Source: Dermatophagoides farinae (Eukaryota; Arthropoda; Arachnida; Sarcoptiformes; Pyroglyphidae). From it: 64,000 bases of DNA. The stretch lies in contig NC_134685.1 of the NCBI RefSeq assembly GCF_024713945.1, forward strand, positions 1,426,001 to 1,490,000, read 5' to 3'. Of this stretch, positions 53,003 to 63,997 are shown piece after piece. The position numbers were made by a program, and so were the translations under genes. Below the pieces are notes generated by a model, which did not search any database, was not told the DNA's origin, and saw only the letters and a list, made by a program, of their open reading frames with translations. Within the stretch, counting starts at the first letter, position 1. Each line of letters begins with the position of its first letter.

Positions 53003-53912
53003 GTCGTCACAACAATCGGCTGTGAATACACAACAACAATTACAAGGAACATCATCATCATCAACGGATGTACAATTTCATCAGCAATTAACAATTTCTT
53101 CATCAACATCATCATTAGATAGACATCATCTTGAATCATTACCAGAATTATCATTCTATTCGATTGGATCCAATAATACAACATCATCATCATCGTCATC
53201 ATCCACTAATAATCATCATCAATTTATAATCAAAGATAATAATCAAATATTATCACAATCACAGCAACAACAACAACAGGTGTCAATTTATCCAACAATA
53301 CAATTATCAACTTTGGCCGGAAATCGAAATATTGAAACACTTGTACATCATCAACAACAACAACAACAACAACGGCCATATCTATCGTATCATCAACAAC
53401 GGCAATCATCATCATCATCATTGCCATCAATAGGTGCTATTTCATCATCATCATCAACATCCACAACAACAATTGTTCCAACAAATCGTTTACGTTCATT
53501 GATACAACAACAACAAAACAAGTTATCGGCAACAGCAAATCTTCAACATCAACATCAACAACAGCAACGAATAAATCAAACGAATCAATTGAAATTGAAA
53601 CAACAACGACGTACAACAATACATCGACAAGCTATAACCGCTACAAATCAACATTGGACAATCAATAGTATTTGCTGTTGTCCATTTAGTCAAAGATTTC
53701 CGCATTCATTTTATCAACATCATCGTTATAAATTGGATAATCTAATACGACATAATAATAGTTCTTGGCCATCGTCATCGTCCACATCGTCAGATTCATC
53801 ATCAATATCGGCTGCAACATTATCATTAAATCGTTTGATTGCTGCCGATTCTCGACAACAATTACAACAACAATCAATATCGGATAATCAATATCCATTT
53901 TCAAATATCATA
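53003..53912 (+). other. Exonic Gln/Ser/His-rich open frame ahead of the SPSB core (leader or N-terminal extension)
   Basis: After the acceptor at 53001-53002 the SPSB frame stays open for about 303 codons with no ATG before 53913. The text is rich in Gln, Ser, His, Asn and Thr from CAA, TCA and CAT repeats. To be translated it needs an ATG in an unseen upstream exon, joined in phase 2. Otherwise it is 5'UTR, since CAA/TCA/CAT repeats seldom create stops. A short less repetitive segment around 53640-53740 ([12 protein letters not shown]) slightly favours coding. Confidence 0.5.
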
Positions 53913-56900
53913 ATGGGACAAAAATTTAGTAATTTTATGGGTAGTAATAGCGGAAGTAGTAGTAGTAGTGCTGCTATAATCAATTCAACAACAACAACAG
54001 CAGCAGCAGCAGCAACAATGGCACCTATAGTCAATGATATTGGTTCGATGGTTGTTAATAATTCAAATAAAACTGTGATGCGTGATCATCATTATCAACA
54101 ATCATTACCATTCCATAGTACATCACCATCTCATCATCATCATCATCATCATCAGCATTTTCATCATCATCAAGATGTTTCACCATTTACACGTTCATCA
54201 TCTACACAATCAGCGTCTTCTTCCGCATCATCATCGCCATCGATATCCGGTACAAATTCACCGGCATCAATGTCACCATTACATAATAACCATAATCATA
54301 ATCATAATCATCATCATTCTATACAGATGATGAATGATACATCATCAACATATCATTTTTGTTCAAATAATGGTCATTGTGCCTTAGAAGAACCAGAAAG
54401 ACCTGATAGATTAGATTCATTATTGGATATGCCACCGGCATCATTACAAATACAGAAACAACATGGTTGGAATGAGAATGATCGTTCATTAAATATAATT
54501 GTTGTTGAACAGGATCCACGTATTGTACATCGTCATCCTGTTGCACAAAGTACAGATTGTGTACGTGGCCTAATAGGCTATTCAAAAGGTTTACATGTAT
54601 GGGAAATTAAATGGCCATTACGGCAACGTGGAACACATGCATGTGTTGGTGTTGCAACCGCTGAAGCCGCCTTACATTCAAATGGTTATCATCCATTGAT
54701 CGGTGCAACGGGCGAATCATGGGGCTGGGATCTTGGCCGTAATCTATTATATCATGATCTTAAATCACAGAATTATGGTCGTCAATCACCACGTGATAAT
54801 AATAATTATGGCCGAATTTATCAACATCAATTTGCACATGATCCACAATTTGTTGCACCAGAATCATTTTTAGTTGTATTAGATATGGATAAAGGAACAT
54901 TATCTTATATGGCACATGGCCAATATTTAGGTATTGCATTCAATACTGATGATGGTATTAAGGGTAAAACCTTATATCCAATTATTAGTTCAGTATGGGG
55001 ACATTGTGAGATTACTATGCGATATATTAATGGATTAAATCGTAAGTAAATCATATCAATACCAATTATTATTATTATTATATAATCATTATTACTAAGA
55101 CATTCTATTTTCGCTTTCATAACTCTAATGATTATAATGATTATAATGATGATGATGATGATAATAATAACTAAACCACTTTCTCTTGGTGTGGTGGTAT
55201 AGCTGTTATTATTATTATTATTATTATTATTTATACATGTTTATATGACCATTTCAGTCATGAAAAACAAAAATTTTGGTAGAAATATCCAGTCTTCCTA
55301 TTTTGGTCATTTTTTATTTATTTATTTATTTTTGATTCATCAAAAAAAAAAACTAGTTTCTCTTTTTTTTAGTTTTGACTATATATTTGTTTCATTCCAC
55401 ATTCTGGTTTTTTTTACCGTTTTTTTTCTACATTCATTTATTTATATAAAGGGAAATCAGGAAAAAAAATCTTAGCAGAAGACTTGTTGTATATTAATGA
55501 TTTTGACAGTAAAAAAAATAAAATATAGCCCATCATTGATGAAACGACAGATTTATTCGTCGTCTGTCTTTATTCATCTGTGTGTGTGTGTGATGGGCGT
55601 AATTTTTTTTTTGTGTGTGTGTGTGTGTAAATAAAAATAACGAAAATGAAAACAAACGGCAGTGTGTTGTGTGAATTCATTGATCTGACGATGATGATGA
55701 TGATGGCTCCAAAAAAAAAAGTTGATTCTATTCGATTTTAATTTCATTTCTATTCATTTTTTTCTCTATTTTCTCTTTTCAAATATAGCAATTAGGTCAC
55801 CAAACCACTTGTTGTTGTTGTTGTTGTTGTCTAGTTGTTACTAGTCTACCTTATAAATACCGATTTTTTTTTCATAAGCCCAGAAACGAAATAAAAAAAA
55901 AATCCACATGGGCGCTTTAGTTATTTATTATTTGTATATATATGTGGATATTGCTTCATTTCATTCAATACCATAACGCATCATCATCATCATCATCATC
56001 ATATGTGAATATATTGGACTTTATTTTTCTTTCGTAGTAGTAGTTGTTGTTGTTGTTGTTGTCGTTGTTGTTGTTGTTTTCATCATTCATTTTCTTTTTT
56101 TATTTCGTTCGTTAACATCACATCATTAGATATTGATTGTTGTATTATTTAATAGTATACATGTGAGTGCAAACTATAAATTTTCCCCTTTTCAATGATG
56201 ATGATGATGATGATGATGATTTCCACATTGTAGAAATCTTTGGAAATATTGTCATCATCATATAGTATAAAGACCTGAATGAATTGAATGGAGCCATAGC
56301 TCATTCACACCTGGATATATTCATCAATGTTGATAGTGGTGGTGGTGGTGATGGTGATGGTGTGATGTTTGATCACTTTCTCTTTCAAAATCACAAAGCA
56401 TTACCTATCTATCTGTGTGTGTGTGTCAGTGTTTTTTCTTGTTTCATTTGATTTGATGATTCAAATGATGATTGACAGTCTATGAATATTTCTCTTTTTC
56501 TAGAAACGAAATGTTTCTATTTTTATATTCATCATGTCTGATGATGATCCATTTCATTCATCATAGTTTTTCTCTCTCGTGTGGATTCAAGAAAAAAAAA
56601 TTTATTTCTATCTTTTCAATATTATATCATCATCATCATTAACATGTCAATATGTTGTTTTTGTTGTTGTTGTTGTTGATTGATAATGGGTTGATGATCG
56701 AAATGGATGAATTGACGACAAACATGAAGAAATGTTCAGGATTTTTTCTCTCTCTATTTTTACGTTTTATTATTTCATTTCATGCTAGAATAAAAGGATT
56801 GAAAGTTGATGAAAAAAAATTGGATTCTTGTGTTTTATGATTCTCGTGCTAAAATCGCTGGAAAATGAAACAAAATTTTCCTTTAATTAGCAACAGGTTA

Positions 56901-57488
56901 TTATTAATCATCGTTGATTATACATGAGGATGTCCTGTTTTATTTATTTTTTGTATGTATTACCGATCAACAGTGAACAATGGTTTATCGATTATCATGA
57001 TGATGATGATTTTAATCGATCAACAATGGTTAATGACTTCAGGTTTTTCATTAATATTTTTTTTCGTTTCTATGAAAGTTTTTTTTTTGTTCACCATAAC
57101 GATGATCATTCATCCATTTCCTTTTTTTTCATTTTTTTGCGAATTTATTCCCCTTTTTTGCATCTTTTTTTTTGATCCATTAGTTTTTGTTGTTGTTGTT
57201 TCTGGAACATTATTATTATTATTATTATTATTATTGTTGCCTGGTTTACGTAGGTTGATGATGATCATCGTATTTCATTCATACTTTGAGCTAATCGATT
57301 TCAAATTTTGAATTGAATTTTTTTTTCAAAATAAAAAAAAATGATGTATAATGGTAAACAGAAAAAAAAGTATTTTTACCATTTCCGCCATCTGTTCACT
57401 AATTTTTTTCCATCATCATTACCCAGTGTGTAAAGAGAAATGGATGATTTTCTGAATGAAACGTGCTATTCACTCTCTTTGTGTGTGT

Positions 57489-57527
<39 letters not shown>

Positions 57528-58605
57528 TGTGTGTGTGTGTGTGTATGTGTGTGTTTGCACTTCGACCTCAATGACCCGAAACTCGACTTTTAGTATGAGT
57601 GTGTGTGTGTGTGTGTGTGTACTCGACTGCTTTTGAGACTTTTTTCTGTTCTGTCTTGTGAAATTATATGAATGAAATGAAATGAAATTTTTTGTTCTTT
57701 GGTCTAAGACGTATTTCGTTTCCTGTTCAGTTAGCTAGTTGGTTAGTTAGTTGATGAATATTATAACCCTGTATTCATTCCAATGACCTTTGACCGATCC
57801 TGATTTGATCTGTAATCCGGTGTCGTCATTGTTGTCGTCTCTCTTGCTTTTTTTTCCACTTTTTTTTCACTAATGTTCTTATCGGATGTTGTTGTTGTGA
57901 AAAGAAATGCTATTGGAATGAAAAAATGAATATAACGTACAATAAAAAAAAACCAAAGAAAAAAAATCGGAAACATTTCCTTGAATTCCAGAAAAAAAAT
58001 ATGTTTCAATCAGTGTATGTTGATAAAACCAAACCAAACCAAACCAACATCGAAGATTTGATTAATCGTTTTTAATTTAATTATCACATTATCCAACTGT
58101 AGTATGACAATTGTACTCTTGGGAACTAGTTTCATGTGCTCCATTCAAGAATGATTGATTTGACCATTGTGAATTGTAAACGCGTGAATGATTCTCTTGG
58201 AATTCGGAATTTTCTCTCATTCTAAGAAGAATGCAATATAATTGTCTTATTATTCAATTAGCCAACGAAAAACCAATCCATGATATTAAGTCTATCATGT
58301 TTCACAATGGTGGTCAGTGTGCGATAAACATAACGGTCATTGTGATTAATGAGATTTTATTCACTTATTTTTTTTCTTATTTTAAATGATTCAATTTCTT
58401 GAAACTAATTTCGTTTTTTTTTCATTCTATTTATTATATAGCTGAACCATTACCATTGAAAGATATAGCACGTCGTATGATACGTAAACAATTGGGTCGT
58501 CATCGATTACATATGATTGAAACGAAATTTGATCTACCGTCCATATTGACAGATTATCTACAATACAAAGATCAAGTATTTAATTTGAATTGGAAACCAA
58601 TGTGA
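53913..58605 (+). CDS. gus: SPRY domain-containing SOCS box protein (SPSB/gustavus), at least 430 aa
   Basis: SPSB proteins are substrate receptors of Cullin-5/Elongin B-C E3 ubiquitin ligases; the SPRY domain of gustavus binds the DINNN-type motif of Vasa. Exons are 53913-55041 and 58442-58605, joined in phase 1 across a 3.4-kb GT-AG intron so that NGLN-PEPLPL is restored. The chosen start gives MGQK, the same N-terminus as fly gustavus and human SPSB1, in good context (A at -3, G at +4). The pieces run: low-complexity insert at about 11-160 (Ser, His and Asn runs), SPRY at about 164-376 with [39 protein letters not shown] and [11 protein letters not shown], then a SOCS box to residue 430. 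An insert between the LYHD and VAPESF blocks makes that loop longer than in fly and human. Family members are usually about 260-280 aa. The start remains open because of the upstream frame. Confidence 0.93.
55042..58441 (+). other. SPSB intron, 3.4 kb
   Basis: GTAAGT donor at 55042 and TTATATAG acceptor ending at 58441. It is far longer than the other coding introns (61-105 nt). It holds TTG runs (56042-56079), GAT runs, ATT runs and a GT array at 57480-57555. No nested gene is visible. Confidence 0.85.
57480..57555. repeat. Interrupted (GT)n array in the SPSB intron
   Basis: About 76 bp of GT units with TA interruptions at regular spots; a shorter pure GT run follows at 57598-57620. Confidence 0.9.
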
Positions 58606-58893
58606 ATGTGAATAAATCAAAAATTTGCACACCCACACACACACATACACACGTGGCAGAAACATATTAGTATTGTCATAAATTAATTATCATCATCATC
58701 ATCATCATTGCTGTTATCCATCCATCCATCTATCATTTTTGTTTTGATTGACAAAATTCTTTCACATTTTTCTTCGATTAACAAACAAAAAGTTCTATCT
58801 ATCACATCACATCATCATTATCATTCATCACAATTCGGTTAATTCTGGTCAAACAAACATATAACACATATTCACATCCCATTTTATTTGTTT

Positions 58894-58930
<37 letters not shown>

Positions 58931-59840
58931 TATTTTCCTAATTGATTATATTTCTACATTGTGTTTTCTTATAAATTCTAAATTGATAAATGTTTTTTTT
59001 TGATAATGATGATGATGTTTCGATTCGATTCGAAAATATAAGCCAATTTCAAAATATTTGTAAAACAACAAACAAAAAACAATTTAATAATTATGAGATA
59101 AATTAAATCTTAACCAAATGGCAAAAAAAAAAAAAAAATTTAACCAGCTGGCATTGTTGTTTTGTTGTCGTCGTTGTCGATGTTTTTTTGTTTTGTTTTG
59201 TTTATCAATCACAAAACAGATTTGAAAATAAAATGCCTGCCCCACCCCCAAAATACATCTGTTCTGTGTACTGTCTGTGATTATATTTTGCTATTATTAT
59301 CATCATCATCATCGTCATCATTAATGATTATCATTTTTACCATTGGAAGTAGATCATCTTTTTTTTCCTGGAGAAAAACATCATCATTAATCAATTGATT
59401 GATTGATATTTGCTCACACAACCAATTTATCATATAATTATCACACATTGTTTAGCCATCATCATCATCATCATCATCGTCATTCATTCAAGATGAAAAA
59501 AATTCTATTTAACACTGAATAAAAATCAATTTTTACACACTGAATAATACATTGATGAATGCCACCATTACACAAATCACATTATTACAAATCACAAAAT
59601 ATTTGTACAATTTTCTATTCCTGAAATATAAACATAATACATTGTCCATTACATACACATTTTATAATTGATTAATTAATTAAAATGAAACTTTTTCAAA
59701 ATCGGATCCATTTTTCAAAAAAAGAAATTTGTCATGTGTCAACAGATGGCAGAACTTTTCATAAATTGAAATTTTAAATACCGCGCAAAATTTTAAATTT
59801 TTATAATTCTGTAACGATAAATTGATTTTTTTTCAAACTT
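58606..59840. other. Convergent spacer and 3' ends of SPSB and the pseudokinase
   Basis: Holds the SPSB 3'UTR with candidate AATAAA hexamers at 58611-58616, 59227-59232 and 59518-59523, a CA array at 58895-58926, and ATC runs. No coding sequence is supported. Confidence 0.6.
58895..58926. repeat. (CA)n microsatellite
   Basis: Sixteen CA units in the SPSB 3' flank. Confidence 0.9.
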
Positions 59841-59846
59841 TTTATT
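59841..59846 (-). terminator. Polyadenylation signal (minus strand), pseudokinase
   Basis: TTTATT on the plus strand is AATAAA on the minus strand, 57 nt beyond the stop codon of the minus-strand gene. Confidence 0.45.
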
Positions 59847-59902
59847 CCCATTTATCTCGCTATCTTAGTATATGTTTGTTGTGTATGTGTGTGTGTGTAT
59901 GG

Positions 59903-61482
59903 TTATGCTTTTGTTTCCTCTTCTTCGGGTGCAACATTTTCTGCCATTTGTGATTCGGTAACCATTTCCTCGGCTGTTAGATTTTCTTCTTCACCAACTG
60001 CTCCACCATCTTGGATTCGTTGTTCAGTAGTATTTGCATCAACATCAGCTACTTCTTCACCTTCACCGACAATTTCTTCGCCTTCAGCCATGGTAGTAGC
60101 TTGAATTTCATTATCAGAAGTTTTACCCATAATTTGACCATCAGATTGTCCAAGATCAACAGCTGATATTGCACCAATTCTTGATGATTCTCTTTCAATT
60201 AATTCAGTACTTGCTTTTATACTTAATGGTATTAATTTCGTTGTCGGCACATCAAAATAACGATCAGCAAGTATACGATCACATTCGATACGATTTTTAG
60301 GATCTATACTGAATATTCGATTACATAAATTACGAACATGTACATTCATTTCATGTTTTCGAACAAAATCACGCCATTGATTAGAGAATTTTGTTCGTTC
60401 ATCACGTACATTGAATGGATAACGTTTTGTACACATTGCCACTAATAATACACCCAATGACCAGATATCCGCTTTGGATGGATCATATTGTCGTTGAAAT
60501 GCTTCTGGTGGTAGAAAATAATTTCTTCTTACACGACGTTCAACATTTTGTAATAATAATTTTTTTGCATCAACTTGATAGTAAAAAACGGCTTTACTCC
60601 AACCACATAGTTTCAATTGATTATTCATATCGAATAGAATATGCTGTAATTTTATGTAACGATGTGCGACGCCCAATTTTTGTAGCACACCAATACCGGA
60701 CACTATTTGACGCATATATTCACGTATTTCATTCGGTTGCATTGGTGTTGGTGATCGTACCAGATCATACATTGTTGGACTAGCTTGACATTCATCCATA
60801 AAAATGTATAGTTTCACTGCTTCCATCTGGTGGTGGTGATGTCGATGATCAAACCAGGATTTAAAAAGAGAAAAAATTCGAAAACAAAAAATTTAAAAAA
60901 AAATAAATAAAGTAAATAAATTTATTATACCTGAAATATTTCATAAATTTTAAGAAAAATCGATGTCGTTGGACCACGTCTTATTGTCGATATGAAACGC
61001 ATGATACGAACAGAATAACGAAGTAAATTTGAACGAAATCTTGGTGAACATTCAGCTAGATTGGTTATTTTCACTACCATCGGTGGTTGTTCCAAACCCG
61101 ATGATTGTGAATTAACATCTTGTTTGTTGGCACGAAAAATTTGTGAATATTCTGTCTGATTCAATATACATGAACGATCGATCCAAAAACCGGTCGTATT
61201 GATGGCCATTTCATTTCGTATCATAACGGCACCAGACATTGATTCAATTTTATGAATTTTACTAACAATAGTTGATGGTATCGATAATTTACTACTACGA
61301 TTATGATGATGTGATGAATGTTTTGATGATGATTCATCTGTTTGTAATGGATCATTATCTTTACTTTTTTTCGATCGATGTCTTTCACGTTGATTTTGTG
61401 ATTGTTGTTGTTGTTGTTTTGCTTTGGATTTACGTTTTATTGTTCGTGATTCTTCATTATTATCATTTCGATTTCTAGCCAT
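59903..61482 (-). CDS. Serine/threonine kinase-fold protein, predicted pseudokinase, 491 aa
   Basis: Exons are 61482-60931 and 60826-59903 with a 104-nt GT-AG intron in phase 0; the join restores the beta4-beta5 region (FLKIYEIFQ-MEAVKLYIFMDE). Residues 1-75 are basic and Gln/Ser/His-rich. The kinase core spans about 95-370. The ATP-site Lys survives (VVK, 138), but the Gly-rich loop lacks its glycines (LNQTEYSQIF), the aC-helix Glu is not evident, HRD is HRY (239-241), the catalytic-loop Asn is His246, and DFG is Gly-Trp-Ser (259-261). Structural anchors remain: PPE at 290-292 and DIWSLG at 304-309. Residues about 395-491 form an acidic Glu-rich tail. Remaining text looks most like CAMK/TSSK-type kinases, a judgement by eye. 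Since both catalytic aspartates are missing, phosphotransfer is unlikely and a scaffold or allosteric role is more plausible. The ATG (aagATGG) is the first in the frame. Confidence 0.85.
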
Positions 61483-61527
61483 CTTGAGTGGCTTCTGTTG
61501 ATAGTTACCGATGATAATGTATTCGAA

Positions 61528-61590
61528 CTAGAAATAACAAAAAAAAATCATTAATGATTATAAATAGAAACACACACACACATGATTTAC
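61528..61590 (-). other. Probable 5'UTR intron of the pseudokinase gene
   Basis: On the minus strand TTGCAG|GTAAAT (donor at 61590) and TTATTTCTAG|TTCG (acceptor ending at 61528) bound 63 nt, the size of other short introns here. The leader exon that follows ends at the start ATG at 61482. Confidence 0.45.
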
Positions 61591-62348
61591 CTGCAATGGA
61601 AACCAAGAATGGAAATTTTGTCGATAATAATAATAATAATAAATACTGATTGATTGACCGTTTTATTATTATTATTATGGCAATCACCGTCATATGAATG
61701 AGAATAAAAAATCAATTTCAAAATCAGTATTTCAAGGAATTTTTTAATTTTGTTTTTTTTTACTGTTGTAAAAACAAATAAAAATTTGGCCAATTGTTTC
61801 CATTCATTATTCAAATGAAATTAAACAAAAACAAAAAACAATTGAAAACACAATAACCGCATTAAATATATGAGTGCAATGACAATTATGGTTTGTGTAT
61901 TTTATATTAATACAAAAAAATCGATTTTTTTTCAATGATATTCTTGTGAAAATTTTTTTTTTTTGCTCTGAAACATTGTCATAATTTCATAATCAAACTT
62001 TATTATTATTGATTGATGAATCGATCGTGGAGATATTATCCAACTACTCTTCATATATGACGGTTGTCAATGGTTTTAGTTTTTTTTTGTCTTTTTTTTA
62101 TTTAAATATATATATCTTGTTTATATGTTTATATTTATGGAATGAAGAGGGATATATAATGAATATATTTGACGACTATTAAGCTACACGAAGAATATTG
62201 AATTCTGTTGTTGATCTCAAGATGAGAATCATATGACAATGATCTCCGGTAATCATCATGTTGTCGTGTCAACAATATAATAAAGTCATCAAACCAATTT
62301 GACATTTGTAAGGATTTTTTTTTTTTTTTTTTTTTTTTGATCGTCGTG

Positions 62349-62356
62349 TATATAAA
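62349..62356 (+). promoter_or_regulatory. TATA box of the receptor gene
   Basis: TATATAAA stands 90 nt upstream of the receptor ATG, in a GC-moderate setting (gtcgtgTATATAAActcg). TCATTC/TTCAG strings at about 62394-62405 lie at initiator distance. This is the clearest core promoter in the window. Confidence 0.55.
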
Positions 62357-62445
62357 CTCGAAAAAAATGAATATGAATTGATGTCACTCGTTTTCATTCA
62401 TTCAGAATTCTACTCATACACATACACACACACTTACATGGAATA

Positions 62446-63864
62446 ATGGATTCTCGATTTTTTAGTCGAAATTTACCATCACTCTGTTCATCGGCTAAAT
62501 CCTCATCCACTCATCCATTATCATTGTCTTCAGAATCATCATCTAAAGATGAATTAAATCAGATAAAATCATTAAATATTCGTTCAATTCATCATCATCA
62601 TCAAGATTCCATAAATTTTGCATCACGATTAATTTTATTTCAAACATTTTTAGGTACCACTTATCGTGGTAGCTATTTTCATTATTTTTCACATTCTAAA
62701 TTTAATCATAAATGTCTCAAATGGCTATCATGTCTATATGAAATGATCACATTCATTGGCATATTATTATTCATGCGAAATACGTTTGATAATTCAATAT
62801 TTCAAAGTATGTTCAATTATACAAACAAAACTTATACAATGATATTTGTATTCAAATTGACTGGCTTTTGTCTATTGTTGGAACAAATTGTTATGAAATT
62901 CATGACATTATTTCATGGTTACAGTATTGTTGGTGTTGTTTATGAAATTGCTAAAAATTCTCATTGGAAAAAACGTTATGATTGCCGTTTTATGTATCTT
63001 TATGCATTATTTCAGCTTAGCATCAATATTATTTGCTTTTTATTGATAACTAATTATGTTGGCTATTCTATCTATATGAAAATAGCTTATGTAGCCGGGG
63101 CAATCATTTTTGGTACAAGTAAACTTTCCGTTGCAACAATACATTCATTTGTATCGGTTTTAATCAATCATCGTATTCAAGGTATTTTTATTTTTATCAA
63201 GAATTTTCAATTTTTAATTAATGAAATTTTTCACACAGATTGGAAAAATCGATTCCATCAATATCAAAATTATTCTAAATTGTTACGTGAAATTATTGAA
63301 CAACGTAATCATCTAAAAGAATTAAATCAACGATTATCATTGATAATGTTTGTGAAAGTTATTGTTAATTCAATTGAATTGGCTAGTTTGATTTGTTTCA
63401 TTGAAGATATGTATTCAACTGGACAAGATTCAGTAATAATAATGGCCATATTTTGTTTTCTATTAAGCACTTGGTTTGAATTATTTATCGTTTGTACATC
63501 ATCACAATCAATACAAGATCAAATGAATGATTTCATACAATACATACAGGATTGTATTGCCATAATGTCGGATAATAATGAAATGATTATTTCATCATTA
63601 AGTATTGATAATCAAAATAATAATAATGGCAACAATGATGATAATGGTAATGATAATCAAACAAAAACAACAAACCATCAACAACACATTGTTAACAACA
63701 GACGTTATAATGATGATGATTATCGTTGTTTAGATCAAATACAACGATTAGAAAAGAATTTCAATTTCAATGTTATGGGATTCATTGTATTATGTAATGT
63801 AACATTATTAACAATATTAGGAAATGTATTAAGTTTTGCCATATTGCTTATACAGACAAAATAA
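62446..63864 (+). CDS. Gustatory receptor-like seven-transmembrane protein, 472 aa
   Basis: This is an intronless membrane protein with about seven hydrophobic helices, near 93-110, 131-155, 182-206, 213-240, 296-320, 328-351 and 440-470, and no signal peptide. This layout fits the insect-type gustatory receptor (Gr) superfamily of ligand-gated ion channels in the plasma membrane. The last helix, NFNVMGFIVLCNVTLLTILGN and onward to ILLIQ, keeps the Gr-like order, but the family TYxxxxxQF motif is reduced to SFAILLIQT. The N-terminal 60 residues are Ser- and His-rich, and an Asn/Asp-rich insert (389-425) lengthens the loop before helix 7. A minimal upstream ORF, ATG GAA TAA at 62438-62446, overlaps the start as TAATG. 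Candidate AATAAA is at 63992-63997. Ligand is unknown; an unrelated orphan seven-helix family is the alternative. Confidence 0.75.
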   Translation: MDSRFFSRNLPSLCSSAKSSSTHPLSLSSESSSKDELNQIKSLNIRSIHHHHQDSINFASRLILFQTFLGTTYRGSYFHYFSHSKFNHKCLKWLSCLYEMITFIGILLFMRNTFDNSIFQSMFNYTNKTYTMIFVFKLTGFCLLLEQIVMKFMTLFHGYSIVGVVYEIAKNSHWKKRYDCRFMYLYALFQLSINIICFLLITNYVGYSIYMKIAYVAGAIIFGTSKLSVATIHSFVSVLINHRIQGIFIFIKNFQFLINEIFHTDWKNRFHQYQNYSKLLREIIEQRNHLKELNQRLSLIMFVKVIVNSIELASLICFIEDMYSTGQDSVIIMAIFCFLLSTWFELFIVCTSSQSIQDQMNDFIQYIQDCIAIMSDNNEMIISSLSIDNQNNNNGNNDDNGNDNQTKTTNHQQHIVNNRRYNDDDYRCLDQIQRLEKNFNFNVMGFIVLCNVTLLTILGNVLSFAILLIQTK

Positions 63865-63991
63865 ATATAGTTGCCACCGCTGCTGCTGCTGCTGCTTCTG
63901 TCCACATTATTATTATGCATTCTCGGTGCACCACTCCCATTACTACTACCTCCCACAATCAAATTCTTACGTGACTTTTTAAAATAATGAA

Positions 63992-63997
63992 AATAAA
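63992..63997 (+). terminator. Polyadenylation signal AATAAA, receptor gene
   Basis: The hexamer lies 128 nt after the receptor stop codon, at the window edge. Confidence 0.4.

Larger units (their letters stand above)
61483..62445. other. Divergent spacer between the pseudokinase and the receptor
   Basis: This 963-bp interval separates two start codons facing away from each other. It holds the pseudokinase leader with a likely 63-nt 5'UTR intron, AT-rich DNA, a long poly-T near 62313-62338 and the receptor TATA box. No coding sequence is supported. Confidence 0.65.

Noticed and set aside
54082-54330. Second plus-strand frame within the SPSB exon
   Set aside because: It is a His/Ile-rich shadow of the CAT/ATC repeats in the SPSB coding frame.
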